The position numbers were made by a program, and so were the translations under genes. Positions 30,022-39,939 of a DNA stretch of 64,000 bases are shown piece by piece; the first letter of the stretch is position 1, and the number at the start of each line of letters is the position of its first letter. This stretch comes from Aggregatibacter actinomycetemcomitans. Its GTDB lineage: Bacteria; Pseudomonadota; Gammaproteobacteria; Enterobacterales; Pasteurellaceae. The notes beneath the pieces were generated by a model. It was given only the letters and a program-made list of their open reading frames with translations. It had not been told where the DNA came from and ran no database searches. The DNA lies in NCBI GenBank assembly GCA_017160915.1, contig JACAWG010000082.1:30213-94212 (forward strand). The letters are read 5' to 3'.

Positions 30022-31464
30022 ATGTTTGGTCCATTTAAACCGGCTCCACACATTGCGGAGCTGCCGGCAGACAAAATTGATTCCACCTATAAACGTCTTC
30101 GTTGGCAGGTATTCGCAGGGATCTTTTTCGGTTATGCCGCTTATTATTTTGTGCGTGCAAACTTCGACTTGGCTCAAAAAGGGTTAATTGAAGCGGGTAT
30201 GTATAACAAGGCTGAATTGGGTCTTGTGGGTACGGCGGCAGGTCTTGCTTACGGATTGTCAAAATTCTTTATGGCAATGCTTTCAGACCGTTCTAACCCG
30301 AAAGTTTTCTTGCCGTTCGGTTTATTGCTCTCCGGTTTATGTATGACCATGATGGGCTTATTCCCATGGGCAACCTCCGGTATCGTAGTGATGTGGATCA
30401 TGATCTTCTTGAACGGTTGGTTCCAAGGTATGGGTTGGCCGCCATGCGGACGTACCATGGTGCACTGGTGGTCTAAATCCGAACGCGGTACTATCGTTTC
30501 TATCTGGAACACCGCGCACAACCTTGGTGGTATGATGCCGGGCGCAATGGTGCTTTTAGCCGGTGCAATTTACTTCAGCACACACGGTGTGGAAGCGACC
30601 GCAAAAGATGTATGGCAACAAGCCCTTTACTATCCGGGTATTGCCGCGATGATTATCGCCATTCCAATTTACCTTGTGATGAAAGATACGCCACAATCTT
30701 GCGGTTTACCGCCGGTTGAAAAATGGCGTAACGACTACCCTGATGACTATAACGAAAAAACTTACGAACATGAGCTTTCTACCAAAGAAATCTTCATGAC
30801 TTACGTATTGAAAAACAAATTATTATGGTACATCGCCATTGCTAACGTATTCGTTTACTTAATCCGCTACGGCGTATTGAAATGGTCTCCGGTTTACTTG
30901 GGTGAAGTAAAACACTTCAACATTAAAGGTACCGCATGGGCATACACCATTTATGAATTGGCGGCGATTCCGGGCACATTATTATGCGGTTGGGTATCTG
31001 ACCATGTGTTCAAAGGTAAACGGGGTTTAACCGGTTTCATCTTCATGATCTTAACCACCATCGCGGTTGTTGCGTTATGGAAAAACCCGGCGACACCGGA
31101 AGCAGAAGTTGCAAATTACGCAGCATGGTATCAAAACCCATATCAATTAACCGACTTCATCTTAATGACCACCATCGGTTTCTTAATCTACGGTCCGGTA
31201 ATGTTGATTGGTTTACACGCCCTTGAACTTGCACCGAAAAAAGCGGCGGGTACCGCAGCAGGCTTCACCGGTTTATTCGGTTACTTAGGAGGTACCGTGT
31301 CAGCGTCAGCCGTTGTAGGTTGGGCAGCTGAATACTACGGCTGGGATGGCGGTTTCTACGTCATGATTGCCGGCGGTATCTTAGCGGTGTTATTACTTTT
31401 CAACGTCATGATTGAAGAACGTAAACACAAAGCGAAATTAGGCGATACTTACGGTACGAAATAA
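30022..31464 (+). CDS. glpT: Glycerol-3-phosphate transporter GlpT
   Basis: Inner-membrane antiporter that exchanges external glycerol-3-phosphate for phosphate. 480 residues with 12 hydrophobic segments; the organophosphate:Pi antiporter pattern [14 protein letters not shown] is near residue 40. ATG 30022 follows TGGAG; the frame could also open at a TTG four codons earlier, which lies before the ribosome site. A CRP site precedes it, and the propeller and glpQ genes follow on the same strand. It also takes up fosfomycin in relatives. Confidence 0.95.
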   Translation: MFGPFKPAPHIAELPADKIDSTYKRLRWQVFAGIFFGYAAYYFVRANFDLAQKGLIEAGMYNKAELGLVGTAAGLAYGLSKFFMAMLSDRSNPKVFLPFGLLLSGLCMTMMGLFPWATSGIVVMWIMIFLNGWFQGMGWPPCGRTMVHWWSKSERGTIVSIWNTAHNLGGMMPGAMVLLAGAIYFSTHGVEATAKDVWQQALYYPGIAAMIIAIPIYLVMKDTPQSCGLPPVEKWRNDYPDDYNEKTYEHELSTKEIFMTYVLKNKLLWYIAIANVFVYLIRYGVLKWSPVYLGEVKHFNIKGTAWAYTIYELAAIPGTLLCGWVSDHVFKGKRGLTGFIFMILTTIAVVALWKNPATPEAEVANYAAWYQNPYQLTDFILMTTIGFLIYGPVMLIGLHALELAPKKAAGTAAGFTGLFGYLGGTVSASAVVGWAAEYYGWDGGFYVMIAGGILAVLLLFNVMIEERKHKAKLGDTYGTK

Positions 31465-31473
31465 TTAGCGTAG

Positions 31474-31507
31474 AAAAGGCGGCGGGCAAATAGCTTGGTC
31501 GCCTTTT
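31474..31507 (+). terminator. Terminator after glpT
   Basis: AAAAGGCG (31474-31481) pairs with CGCCTTTT (31500-31507), followed by more T residues. It separates glpT from the propeller-glpQ pair, so those two probably have their own promoter or depend on read-through. Confidence 0.7.
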
Positions 31508-31625
31508 TTTGTCATTAGAATTTAATATTTCATAACATCTTTCGTAGGGACAGCATAAAGCCCGTCTCTACGGATAGCACCAAAAACAACCCAAAAATCA
31601 ACCGCACTTTTAAGGAGAAATGTTT

Positions 31626-32537
31626 ATGAAATTATCATCTATTGCCATTGGATTAGGTTGTTTCCTTGCGACTGTTTCCGCATCAGCCAATCAAACTTGT
31701 GAAGCGCCTTATCGCTCCGCATTGCCGGAATATACGTATAAGTTAGATAAGGTGTTAGAAGTGAATGGGCGCCAAGGTGTTACTACGGATGGCAAACATC
31801 TCTACATTTCCGGCAGTACGACATTGGCAAAATATGATATGGATGGAAAATTGGTTAAGGAAAATAAAACGCCTTTTGTCGGTTACCAAAAAGAAGCCAA
31901 CCATATTGGTGACATCGATATTTATAACAATGAATTGTATATTTCTTCCGAGTGGTTTGAAGACGGTGTTGGGAAAAATATTCAAATAGCCATTCATGAT
32001 CCGGATACCTTAGCACTAAAAAGAGCGGTTGATTTTAACCCTGAATCCGGGCAGGTGGAAGTTTCCGGGATTACTGTCGATACCGTGCATAACAGTGTTT
32101 GGATGGCGTCTTGGGTGGGTGAAGAAAGCGGACGTTATTTGTATGAATATGATTTAACCACCGGCAAATATAAACGAAAAGTCCATTTGCAGCCTGTGCC
32201 TCAATGGATTCAAGGCGTATTTGCCTACAACGGAAAACTTTATGTGACGGCTGATGACGGCACAGCTGATGAGAAAGAGCCGGATCATATTTATCGTGTT
32301 GAAATTTCCGATAAAACCAATGAAGCCCGTGTGGTACTTGAAAAGACGCTTGATGATATTAAAGATGTTGGTGAAGTGGAGGGACTTGCCGTAAATCCGC
32401 AAACCAAACAATTATTGGTACATGCTAATCGTGGCAAACAAATTGTACTGGGAATGCCTAAAGGATTTTATCCGGGTTACGATCGTGAAATCAGTGAAAT
32501 CTTTTTCTACGATATGAAACCCAGATGTGAGAAATGA
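31626..32537 (+). CDS. Secreted beta-propeller-like protein of unknown function
   Basis: 303 residues from ATG 31626, which lies 8 bases after AAGGAG; an ATG at 31620 is too close to the ribosome site. A signal peptide (about residues 1-21, ending ASA) marks export. The mature part shows five or six weak repeats of the form GVTTDGKHLYISG, GDIDIYNNELYIS, SGITVDTVHNSVWMA, QGVFAYNGKLYVT and EGLAVNPQTKQLLV, the spacing expected for a propeller of the NHL/SMP-30 or YVTN type. The mature protein has just two cysteines, Cys25 and Cys301, one at each end, suggesting a disulfide that closes the ring. The glpQ start is 34 bases downstream, so a role with glycerophosphodiesters is inferred. I do not recognise a named family. 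Confidence 0.75.
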   Translation: MKLSSIAIGLGCFLATVSASANQTCEAPYRSALPEYTYKLDKVLEVNGRQGVTTDGKHLYISGSTTLAKYDMDGKLVKENKTPFVGYQKEANHIGDIDIYNNELYISSEWFEDGVGKNIQIAIHDPDTLALKRAVDFNPESGQVEVSGITVDTVHNSVWMASWVGEESGRYLYEYDLTTGKYKRKVHLQPVPQWIQGVFAYNGKLYVTADDGTADEKEPDHIYRVEISDKTNEARVVLEKTLDDIKDVGEVEGLAVNPQTKQLLVHANRGKQIVLGMPKGFYPGYDREISEIFFYDMKPRCEK

Positions 32538-32571
32538 CCCTCAGTTTAACTAACCCGAAAAGGAGAGTTCT

Positions 32572-33654
32572 ATGAAACTAAAACATGTAGCCCTTGGCTT
32601 AATTGCAGCAACCGTTTTAGCCGGTTGTAGCGCAAATTATCACAAAGGTTCTGATATGGATAAAATTATTATTGCTCACCGTGGTGCAAGCGGCTATTTG
32701 CCGGAGCATACACTGGAATCAAAAGCCCTTGCCTTCGCGCAACATGCGGATTATTTAGAGCAGGATTTGGCAATGACGAAGGATGGTCGTTTAGTTGTTA
32801 TTCATGATCACTTCTTAGACGGATTAACCGATGTCGCGAAAAAATTCCCGAATCGTCACCGTAAAGACGGTCGTTACTATGTGATCGATTTCACCTTAAA
32901 AGAAATTCAAAGTTTGAATATGACGGAAAACTTTGAAACCAAAGATGGCAAACAAGTCGCCGTTTATCCGGGACGCTTCCCGCTTTGGAAATCCCATTTT
33001 AAAATCCATACTTTTGAAGATGAAATTGAATTTATCCAAGGTTTAGAAAAATCGACCGGCAAAAAAGTGGGGATTTATCCTGAAATTAAAGCGCCTTGGT
33101 TCCATCACAAAAACGGCAAAGACATTGCCGCTGCGACCCTTAAGGTGCTGAAAAAATACGGTTATGACAAGAAAACCGACATGGTTTATTTGCAAACTTT
33201 TGACTTCAATGAGTTAAAACACATTAAAACCGAATTGTTGCCGAAAATGGGCATGGATTTGAAATTGGTGCAATTAGTGGCATACACCGATTGGCATGAA
33301 ACCGAAGAAAAAAATGCCAAAGGCAAATGGGTGAACTACGATTACGATTGGATGTTCAAACCGGGCGCCATGGCGGAAGTGGTGAAATATGCCGATGGTG
33401 TGGGACCGGGTTGGTATATGTTGATTGACAAAGAAAAATCCAAACCGGGCAAAATCGAATACACACCTTTAGTCAAAGAATTGGCGCAATATAATGTGGA
33501 ACTGCACCCATACACCGTGCGCAAAGATGCCTTGCCGGACTTCTTCACCGATGTGAATCAAATGTATGACGCCTTATTAAACAAATCCGGCGCAACCGGT
33601 GTGTTCACCGACTTCCCGGATACCGGCGTGCAATTTTTGAAAAAACACAAATAG
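32572..33654 (+). CDS. glpQ: Glycerophosphodiester phosphodiesterase GlpQ (protein D)
   Basis: Surface lipoprotein that hydrolyses glycerophosphodiesters to glycerol-3-phosphate plus an alcohol; the H. influenzae protein D homologue helps obtain choline for LPS. 360 residues. Type II signal with lipobox LAGC, lipidated Cys19. Catalytic residues lie in IIAHRGASGYLPEHTLE (about 32-48) and VVIHDHFLDG (about 83-92). Its product can feed GlpT, encoded just upstream. A strong terminator follows. Confidence 0.95.
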   Translation: MKLKHVALGLIAATVLAGCSANYHKGSDMDKIIIAHRGASGYLPEHTLESKALAFAQHADYLEQDLAMTKDGRLVVIHDHFLDGLTDVAKKFPNRHRKDGRYYVIDFTLKEIQSLNMTENFETKDGKQVAVYPGRFPLWKSHFKIHTFEDEIEFIQGLEKSTGKKVGIYPEIKAPWFHHKNGKDIAAATLKVLKKYGYDKKTDMVYLQTFDFNELKHIKTELLPKMGMDLKLVQLVAYTDWHETEEKNAKGKWVNYDYDWMFKPGAMAEVVKYADGVGPGWYMLIDKEKSKPGKIEYTPLVKELAQYNVELHPYTVRKDALPDFFTDVNQMYDALLNKSGATGVFTDFPDTGVQFLKKHK

Positions 33655-33677
33655 TTTGTTGTCACATTGTTTATTTG

Positions 33678-33706
33678 GAACGGATCTTTGTGATCCGTTC
33701 TTTTTT
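33678..33706 (+). terminator. Terminator after glpQ
   Basis: GAACGGATC (33678-33686) pairs with GATCCGTTC (33692-33700) around TTTGT, followed by six T residues. It lies between the convergent glpQ and dprA genes. Confidence 0.88.
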
Positions 33707-33709
33707 GCA

Positions 33710-34828
33710 CTAAATCCGCCGATATAACCCGTTCTCACTGATGATCAAATCCTGTAATTCCAGTTCCAACAGCTGAATAAGAATTTGATCAATAGACAGA
33801 TTGAGTGCTGTTGATAAATCATCTGCACTCATCGGATTATAGCCGATAATATTGTATAGCGCGGGATGGGATGGCGTGACGGGAGGCGGCAATGCGGCGG
33901 ATGTTGATTTCTTTATACCGGAAAAGTGCGGTCGATTTTGCGGGCGTTTTTTCCATGTCATTTGTGGTGCAAGATTTTCCAAAATATCTTCCACATTCTC
34001 GACCAGCATTGCGCCTTGTTTAATAAGCTTATGGCAGCCTTGGCTAAACCGGCTTTGAATATTGCCCGGCAGTGCAAAAATCTCTCTATTTTGTTCCAAC
34101 GCATAGCGCGCGGTAATGAGCGATCCGCTACGTTCGGTGGCTTCAATAATCAAGGTCGCTAACGATAACCCGCTGATAATCCGATTACGGCGCGGAAAAT
34201 TTTCCGCAATAGGCGGTTGTAGCGGGAAAAATTCAGAAACCAACGCGCCACCGTGTTCAATAATATTCTGCGCTAATTTGCGATGTTTGGCGGGATACAC
34301 TTCTTCCAACCCGCTGCCTAAAACCGCGATGGTCGGTTGTTTTAAATCAACGGCTGCCTGATGGCAGAAACCATCAATGCCCAACGCCAATCCGCTGGTA
34401 ATGATGAAGCCGTTGGTGGTCAATTCCGTAGCAAAATATTTCGCCCAATATTCTCCGTAATTTGAGCATTGGCGGCTGCCGACAATGGCGATTTGTTGCT
34501 GTGATAATATGCCTGGTGTGCCTTTGACGAATAAGACCGGTGGCGCGCTTTCAATCTGTTTTAGCAGCTCGGGGTAATCCGGGTGAAAATAATCAAGAAT
34601 GTGATTTCCCTCTTTTTCTCCCCACAAGAGTGCCGGTTCAATATAGCGCTGTTCCGGGTGAAACCATGCTTGAATTTGTTGGGTATTCCAACCCATTTGT
34701 TTGAATGCGGCGGCATCGTAATCTTGCAATTCGGACAAATTCACTTGAGCAAGGATTTTATGAATGGTGGTAGGACCCAGTTTGGGAATTTGTAGTAGAC
34801 GCAGTAGAAGTGCTAAATGTTTGTTCAT
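33710..34828 (-). CDS. dprA: DNA processing protein DprA (Smf)
   Basis: Protects incoming single-stranded DNA during transformation and loads RecA on it. 372 residues: an N-terminal helix-hairpin region (about 1-65), a Rossmann-fold ssDNA-binding domain with [18 protein letters not shown] and [15 protein letters not shown], and a C-terminal winged helix (about 305-372). ATG 34828 follows CAAGGA. The promoter has a TATAAT box and a competence-type CRP-S site, matching the many uptake signals in the window and pointing to natural competence. Confidence 0.95.
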   Translation of the reverse strand: MNKHLALLLRLLQIPKLGPTTIHKILAQVNLSELQDYDAAAFKQMGWNTQQIQAWFHPEQRYIEPALLWGEKEGNHILDYFHPDYPELLKQIESAPPVLFVKGTPGILSQQQIAIVGSRQCSNYGEYWAKYFATELTTNGFIITSGLALGIDGFCHQAAVDLKQPTIAVLGSGLEEVYPAKHRKLAQNIIEHGGALVSEFFPLQPPIAENFPRRNRIISGLSLATLIIEATERSGSLITARYALEQNREIFALPGNIQSRFSQGCHKLIKQGAMLVENVEDILENLAPQMTWKKRPQNRPHFSGIKKSTSAALPPPVTPSHPALYNIIGYNPMSADDLSTALNLSIDQILIQLLELELQDLIISENGLYRRI

Positions 34829-34857
34829 ATTTTTCCTTGCTCTTTTTTAAAGGGGCA

Positions 34858-34863
34858 ATTATA
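34858..34863 (-). promoter_or_regulatory. dprA promoter -10 element
   Basis: A perfect TATAAT on the minus strand, 30 bases upstream of the dprA ATG. The likely transcription start is near 34851, which places the CRP-S site centre at about -60. No good -35 hexamer is seen, as expected for an activator-dependent promoter. Confidence 0.65.
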
Positions 34864-34902
34864 GGCAGAGAAAAACGAAACCAAAGAAATAAAGGTGGAA
34901 TT

Positions 34903-34918
34903 TGTGATCCGGATCGTA
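34903..34918. promoter_or_regulatory. CRP-S (competence regulatory element) upstream of dprA
   Basis: TGTGATCCGGATCGTA read on the plus strand. On the minus strand it matches 13 of 16 bases of the CRP-S consensus TGCGATCCGCATCGCA, including the GATCCG core typical of Sxy-dependent sites. It lies 75 bases from the dprA ATG and about 60 bases from the predicted start, a class I position. In H. influenzae dprA belongs to this regulon. Confidence 0.75.
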
Positions 34919-35010
34919 ATTTAGCAAAAAATCGTAGACGTATTGGAGATAAAGAGAGAGCGGGGGATTAAAAACGTTCGATAAAATCACCGCACTTTTT
35001 GTTGATAATA

Positions 35011-35039
35011 AAAAACCCGGTGCGATGACCGGGTTTTTT
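35011..35039 (-). terminator. Terminator of the rpsF-priB-rpsR-rplI operon
   Basis: AAAAACCCGGT (35011-35021) pairs with ACCGGGTTTTT (35028-35038). On the minus strand it ends in a T run and lies 15 bases after the rplI stop. Confidence 0.88.
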
Positions 35040-35053
35040 CGTTGAGAATGGAA

Positions 35054-35503
35054 TTATTCAGCAACGATAATCACGTTTAAGTGAGAGAAAACTTCACCAT
35101 GGAATTGGAAAGTTACTTCGTGTTCGCCCAATGTACGGATTAAACCGTTTGGTAAACGAACTTCACTTTTCGCCACTTCAACGCCTTTTGCAGTGATTGC
35201 ATCAGCGATGTCGCGGGTACCGATAGAACCGAATAAACGACCTTCATCACCGGCTTTAGAGGCGATGGTTACGGAACCTAACGCTTCTAAACGTTCTGCG
35301 CGGTCAACAGCGGCGGCTAATGCTTTGGCTGCTTTTTCTTCTAATTCTGCACGACGTGCTTCGAAGTGTTCAATGTTAGCTTTGGTTGCCATAACTGCTT
35401 TTCCTTGTGGGATTAAATAGTTACGGGCATAGCCGGATTTAACATTTACTTGATCGCCCACTTTACCTAAGTGTGCAATTTTATCTAAAAGAATTACTTG
35501 CAT
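35054..35503 (-). CDS. rplI: 50S ribosomal protein L9
   Basis: 149 residues, full length: N-terminal domain ([31 protein letters not shown]), a connecting helix, and the C-terminal domain. Last gene of the S6 operon, 15 bases after rpsR. Confidence 0.97.
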   Translation of the reverse strand: MQVILLDKIAHLGKVGDQVNVKSGYARNYLIPQGKAVMATKANIEHFEARRAELEEKAAKALAAAVDRAERLEALGSVTIASKAGDEGRLFGSIGTRDIADAITAKGVEVAKSEVRLPNGLIRTLGEHEVTFQFHGEVFSHLNVIIVAE

Positions 35504-35518
35504 TTGACCTTCCCCTTC

Positions 35519-35761
<243 letters not shown>

Positions 35762-36088
35762 CTAATCTATAAATTCGATTTGCTCGGCGTGTAAGACTAA
35801 TTGTGCAGACCCATTGTTTAACTGATGGGTGGTTAAAAAACCTTGAATTAATACTTTACTACCGACCGTAATGCCTTGAGTTTTTTCTACTAATTGATTA
35901 CCGCTCACCTGAATCGGAATTTTACACCAGGCTTGTCGCGTTAAATTTGCTTCAACCCGGTTTGAACGATGTTCCAATAAAAATTGGCAATGCTCGATTC
36001 CGCTCGGACTTTTGCGTCGTTTAAGATTACCGGCAACGATACCGATAATGGATAAACGGTTATCAATGTTCAAATTACTCTTCAGCAT
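35762..36088 (-). CDS. priB: Primosomal replication protein N (PriB)
   Basis: ssDNA-binding OB-fold protein of the PriA-dependent replication restart system. 108 residues from ATG 36088, which overlaps the rpsF 3' end by 14 bases; an earlier start at 36109 is less likely. The core [17 protein letters not shown] and the C terminus [13 protein letters not shown] are close to known PriB. Normal position between rpsF and rpsR. Confidence 0.92.
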   Translation of the reverse strand: MLKSNLNIDNRLSIIGIVAGNLKRRKSPSGIEHCQFLLEHRSNRVEANLTRQAWCKIPIQVSGNQLVEKTQGITVGSKVLIQGFLTTHQLNNGSAQLVLHAEQIEFID

Positions 36089-36452
36089 CCTCAAAATCGT
36101 TGGATTCAACTTCAGTTAAAGCTTTACGATCGTCTTTTGCTTTAACCATTGGGGACGCTTCGGTTACGGCGTGCTTAGTGTGAATAACAAGGCTGCGCAA
36201 TACAGCATCGTTATAACGGAAAGTCGTTTCTAGCTCGTCGATTACTTGTTGAGGCGCTTCTACATTCATAAGCACATAGTGTGCTTTATGTAATTTGTTA
36301 ATTGGGTATGCTAATTGACGGCGACCCCAATCTTCTAGGCGATGAATTTGACCGCCGGCTTCTTTTACAGAACCGGTGTAACGTTCAATCATGCCCGGTA
36401 CTTGCTCGCTTTGGTCCGGATGAACCATAAACACGATTTCGTAGTGACGCAT
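36075..36452 (-). CDS. rpsF: 30S ribosomal protein S6
   Basis: 125 residues: the ferredoxin-like S6 fold [21 protein letters not shown] through HAVTEASP, with an acidic Glu/Asp-rich C-terminal tail ([12 protein letters not shown]), as in other gammaproteobacteria. First gene of the rpsF-priB-rpsR-rplI operon, behind a leader with an S6:S18 type hairpin. Confidence 0.97.
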   Translation of the reverse strand: MRHYEIVFMVHPDQSEQVPGMIERYTGSVKEAGGQIHRLEDWGRRQLAYPINKLHKAHYVLMNVEAPQQVIDELETTFRYNDAVLRSLVIHTKHAVTEASPMVKAKDDRKALTEVESNDFEDAEE

Positions 36453-36491
36453 TACTGCTCCTTACGGGTTAATCAGCCTCCAACGTAAGAC

Positions 36492-36537
36492 CAGTCACCA
36501 ATCTTGTGGAAGCAAGGAACTAATTCGGATGTGACTG
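36492..36537 (-). promoter_or_regulatory. S6:S18-binding leader motif of the rpsF operon
   Basis: On the minus strand CAGTCAC (36537-36531) pairs with GTGACTG (36498-36492), and an inner stem CTTG/CAAG (36516-36513 with 36506-36503) leaves an internal loop containing CCGAA (36528-36524). This layout matches the described autoregulatory leader bound by S6 and S18, whose bulged CCG mimics the 16S site. It lies 40 bases upstream of the rpsF ATG. Confidence 0.65.
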
Positions 36538-36603
36538 AGGGCGCAAATTATACACTGAATCAGGGCTTTTGCAATAAAAGTGCGGTGGATTTTTCCGATG
36601 TTT

Positions 36604-37227
36604 TTACATCCACGCGTTATTGCGAATGATCCCTACGGCAATGCCCTCAATTTCAAAATGTGCCGGTTGGGTTAGATCCACCACAATGGGCGCGAATTCT
36701 TCGTTTTCCGCGTGCAAATAAACCACGGATCCTTTGCGCTCCAAGCGTTTCACCGTCACTTCATCTTCAATGCGCGCCACCACAATTTGTCCGTTACGCA
36801 CGTCTTTGGTGCTGTGCACCGCCAACAAGTCACCGTCCAGAATGCCCACATCTTTCATGGATTGACCATACACTTTCAGCAGGAAATCCGCTTGCGGCTT
36901 GAACATATTGGGATCCACATGATAAGTGCCCTCAATATGTTGCTCGGCTAAAATCGGCTCACCCGCCGCAACGCGTCCGATTAATGGCAAACCGCTTTCT
37001 TCTTGGGTGTTATCTTCCAGCAATAAACGAATGCCGCGTGAGGTGCCGGAGACGATTTCAATGACGCCTTTTTTGGCGAGGGCTTTTAGGTGTTCTTCCG
37101 CCGCATTAGGGGAGCGAAATCCCAGCTCTTTGGAAATTTCCGCACGGGTTGGCGGCATGCCGGTGGTTTCAAGGTGATGTTTAAGAAAATCATAGACTTC
37201 TTGTTGTCGTGCTGTAAGTGGTTTCAT
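36604..37227 (-). CDS. lexA: SOS repressor LexA
   Basis: 207-residue SOS repressor and self-cleaving serine protease. The winged helix-turn-helix lies in residues 1-70, the cleavage bond is Ala88-Gly89 in RVAAGEP, and the catalytic Ser123 (GQSMKDVG) and Lys160 (VTVKRL) are in place, so the protein looks fully functional. Two SOS boxes precede it. Divergent from plsB, as in E. coli. Confidence 0.96.
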   Translation of the reverse strand: MKPLTARQQEVYDFLKHHLETTGMPPTRAEISKELGFRSPNAAEEHLKALAKKGVIEIVSGTSRGIRLLLEDNTQEESGLPLIGRVAAGEPILAEQHIEGTYHVDPNMFKPQADFLLKVYGQSMKDVGILDGDLLAVHSTKDVRNGQIVVARIEDEVTVKRLERKGSVVYLHAENEEFAPIVVDLTQPAHFEIEGIAVGIIRNNAWM

Positions 37228-37236
37228 AAAATTACC

Positions 37237-37252
37237 CTGTTATTTTATACAT
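37237..37252. promoter_or_regulatory. LexA (SOS) box 1
   Basis: CTGTTATTTTATACAT, a CTGT-N8-ACAG type site with one mismatch in the last base. It lies 10 bases upstream of the lexA ATG. Confidence 0.7.
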
Positions 37253-37258
37253 GAATAA

Positions 37259-37274
37259 CTGGTATTATATACAG
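37259..37274. promoter_or_regulatory. LexA (SOS) box 2
   Basis: CTGGTATTATATACAG, a CTGT-N8-ACAG type site with one mismatch in the fourth base. Together with box 1 it gives the tandem arrangement usual for lexA autoregulation. Confidence 0.75.
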
Positions 37275-37437
37275 AAAACAACAGGGCGCAACCTTTCTTT
37301 TGCTGAAATATAATGCGAACTCTCCCTTTCTCTCAGAATTGTGTGGCTTATCACTAATCGGGTCGGATTTTTATGCTAAACTAGCGCGAAATTTACCCTC
37401 GTAGTCAGCGAAATAACGATATAAAAGGAAATTTAAT

Positions 37438-39876
37438 ATGGCTGCTTTTCTGAATGCTTATCGAAAATTGCTTGAATTGCCATTATCGATCTTAGTGAAG
37501 AACAATCCGATTCCCCATAATCCTATTGAAGAATTAGAACTGGATACCACCCAACCTATCGTTTATGTCTTGCCTTACACCTCTGAAACCGACTTTGTGA
37601 TTTTCCGAAAAAATTGTTTAAGCGTGGGATTGCCGGATCCGTTAGAGCAAAATGAAATCAACGGCAATTTCTTACCGCGCTTTGTGTTTCTTGATGAAGG
37701 TCGGCGTTTTTTTAAATCCAAAGGCGCGAAAAAAGAAACCACGGCGATTTTCAATAAATACTTGGAATTACACCGCACTTCTCCTCAGTTAGATGTGCAG
37801 CTAATCCCTGTTTCCGTGCTTTGGGGGCGTGCACCGGGGCGTGAGGATAAATCGGGTCTGCCGAATTTACGCCTGTTAAACGGGCTGCAAAAAACCATCG
37901 CCGCCTTGTGGTTCGGGCGGGACACTTTCGTGCGTTTTTCACAGGCGGTATCGTTGCGTTATATGGCGCGTGAGCATGGTTTTGACCAGAAAATCGCACA
38001 AAAATTAGCCCGCGTGGCAAAAATGCACTTTGCTAAACAGCGTATCTCCGCCACGGGTCCGCGCCTGCCGAATCGTCAGGCAATGTTTAATAAATTATTA
38101 CAACAGCCGGTGATTTTAGCCGCCATCGAAGACGAAGCGAAAAGCAAAAATATCAGCGTAGAAAAAGCCCGTAAAGAAGCGGAAAAAATCCTTGATGAAA
38201 TTGCCGCAAACGTGAGTTATGAAGGGCTGCGCGTGGCGGATCGTTTCCTGCGCTGGTTGTGGAATAAATTGTATCAGGGCATTGAAGTGGAAAATGCCGA
38301 TCGCGTGCGTAAACTGGCGTTGGAAGGGCATGAAATCGTCTATGTGCCTTGCCATCGCAGCCATATCGACTATTTATTGCTTTCTTATGTGCTTTACCAT
38401 CAAGGCTTAGTGCCGCCGCACATCGCCGCAGGGATTAACCTGAATTTCTGGCCGGTGGGCGGTATGTTCCGTCGTGGCGGGGCGTTTTTTATCCGTCGCA
38501 CGTTTAAAGGCAACCGCTTGTATTCCACCATTTTCCGCGAATATCTGGCGGAATTGTTCCATCGCGGTTACTCCGTGGAATATTTTATTGAGGGCGGACG
38601 TTCCCGCACCGGTCGTTTGTTGGCGCCGAAAACCGGCATGATGTCCATGACCTTGCAGGCGTTACAACAGCAACAAAGCCGTTCGATTACCGTCGTGCCG
38701 GTGTATGTGGGCTATGAACACGTTTTGGAAGTGGATACTTACGCGAAAGAATTGCGTGGTGCGGCGAAAGAAAAAGAAAATGCCGGCTTGGTGTTGCGTG
38801 TGATTAAAAAATTGCGCAATTTAGGCAAAGGCTATGTGAACTTCGGCGAGCCAATCACGTTGAGCAACTATTTGAATCAGCATTTCCCGGAATGGAAAGA
38901 GCCTTTGGAAGATCGTCCGCAATGGTTTAACAAAGCGGTGGATGCCGTTTCCAATCAGGTAATGGTGAATATTAACAAGGCCGCCGCCGTGAACGCCATG
39001 AACTTAACCGGCACGGCGTTGTTGTCCTCCCGCCAACGTGCCTTATCCCGCGAGCAACTGTTGGAGCAACTTTCCAGTTATCAACAATTCCTGCAAAACG
39101 TGCCTTATTCCAATGATGTGGTGGTGCCGACGGAAAAAGCGGAAATCATGCTCGACCATGTGTTGAGCTTGGATCGCGTGGGCATTTTGCTGGAAAAAGA
39201 CAATTTCGGCGAAATCGTTCGTTTAGAGCGTTCCTCTGCGGTGTTGATGACCTATTACCGCAACAACATTCAACACTTGTTCGTATTGCCGTCCCTGGTG
39301 GCAAGTATCGTACTGCATTATGAAGCCATTCAGAAAAATCTGGTGTTGGAGGCGGTGCTGAAAATTTATCCGTTCCTGCGTAGCGAACTGTTCCTGCATT
39401 TTACCCAAGAACAGCTGGCGGAACGGGTAGAGCAAATTATCGCCGAATTACAGCGTCAAAATATCATCAAACGCAGTGAAAATATGTTGGCGATTAACAA
39501 ACCGAATATTCGGATGCTGCAACTTTGGTCGGCAGGCGTGCGTGAAATCTTGCAGCGCTATTACATTACTGTGAATTTACTGCAAAATAACCCGTTAATT
39601 TCCCGTGCGAATCTGGAAAAAGAAAGTCAATCCGTGGCACAACGTCTCTCCGTGCTACACGGCATTAATGCGCCGGAATTTTTCGATAAAGCCGTTTTTT
39701 CCGCCTTTACCAACAGTTTGAAAGATCAAGGGTATTTCAACGAAAGCGGCACCGCCAACACGGAAAAACTACAGGAATTGGCTGACATTCTCACTCATCT
39801 CATTTCCACCGAAATCTGCCTAACCATCAACGGCGCAGTGACCAAAGTGGAAGAGAAGGAACACGAGGAAAATTAG
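37438..39876 (+). CDS. plsB: Glycerol-3-phosphate acyltransferase PlsB
   Basis: Inner-membrane enzyme that puts the first acyl chain on glycerol-3-phosphate, starting phospholipid synthesis. 812 residues, full length. The acyltransferase HX4D motif is [10 protein letters not shown] (His306, Asp311), followed by the GGAFFIRR block and the [14 protein letters not shown] block. Divergent from lexA with about 210 bases between the starts. The pair lexA/plsB is conserved. An uptake-signal dyad follows. Confidence 0.96.
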   Translation: MAAFLNAYRKLLELPLSILVKNNPIPHNPIEELELDTTQPIVYVLPYTSETDFVIFRKNCLSVGLPDPLEQNEINGNFLPRFVFLDEGRRFFKSKGAKKETTAIFNKYLELHRTSPQLDVQLIPVSVLWGRAPGREDKSGLPNLRLLNGLQKTIAALWFGRDTFVRFSQAVSLRYMAREHGFDQKIAQKLARVAKMHFAKQRISATGPRLPNRQAMFNKLLQQPVILAAIEDEAKSKNISVEKARKEAEKILDEIAANVSYEGLRVADRFLRWLWNKLYQGIEVENADRVRKLALEGHEIVYVPCHRSHIDYLLLSYVLYHQGLVPPHIAAGINLNFWPVGGMFRRGGAFFIRRTFKGNRLYSTIFREYLAELFHRGYSVEYFIEGGRSRTGRLLAPKTGMMSMTLQALQQQQSRSITVVPVYVGYEHVLEVDTYAKELRGAAKEKENAGLVLRVIKKLRNLGKGYVNFGEPITLSNYLNQHFPEWKEPLEDRPQWFNKAVDAVSNQVMVNINKAAAVNAMNLTGTALLSSRQRALSREQLLEQLSSYQQFLQNVPYSNDVVVPTEKAEIMLDHVLSLDRVGILLEKDNFGEIVRLERSSAVLMTYYRNNIQHLFVLPSLVASIVLHYEAIQKNLVLEAVLKIYPFLRSELFLHFTQEQLAERVEQIIAELQRQNIIKRSENMLAINKPNIRMLQLWSAGVREILQRYYITVNLLQNNPLISRANLEKESQSVAQRLSVLHGINAPEFFDKAVFSAFTNSLKDQGYFNESGTANTEKLQELADILTHLISTEICLTINGAVTKVEEKEHEEN

Positions 39877-39887
39877 TTAAACCCGAT

Positions 39888-39935
39888 AAAAGTGCGGTCA
39901 TTTTAAAAAACGTTTTTCAAAATGACCGCACTTTT
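39888..39935. terminator. Uptake-signal dyad between plsB and the LysR gene (left bracket)
   Basis: Perfect 17-base arms AAAAGTGCGGTCATTTT (39888-39904) and AAAATGACCGCACTTTT (39919-39935), with a 14-base loop. It serves as terminator for the convergent plsB and LysR genes. The whole 48 bases match the dyad at 51115-51162 at 46 positions. Confidence 0.8.
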
Positions 39936-39939
39936 CTTC

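Noticed and set aside
30249..30521. Antisense open frame inside glpT
   Set aside because: Shadow of the glpT coding frame, without start signal or domain.
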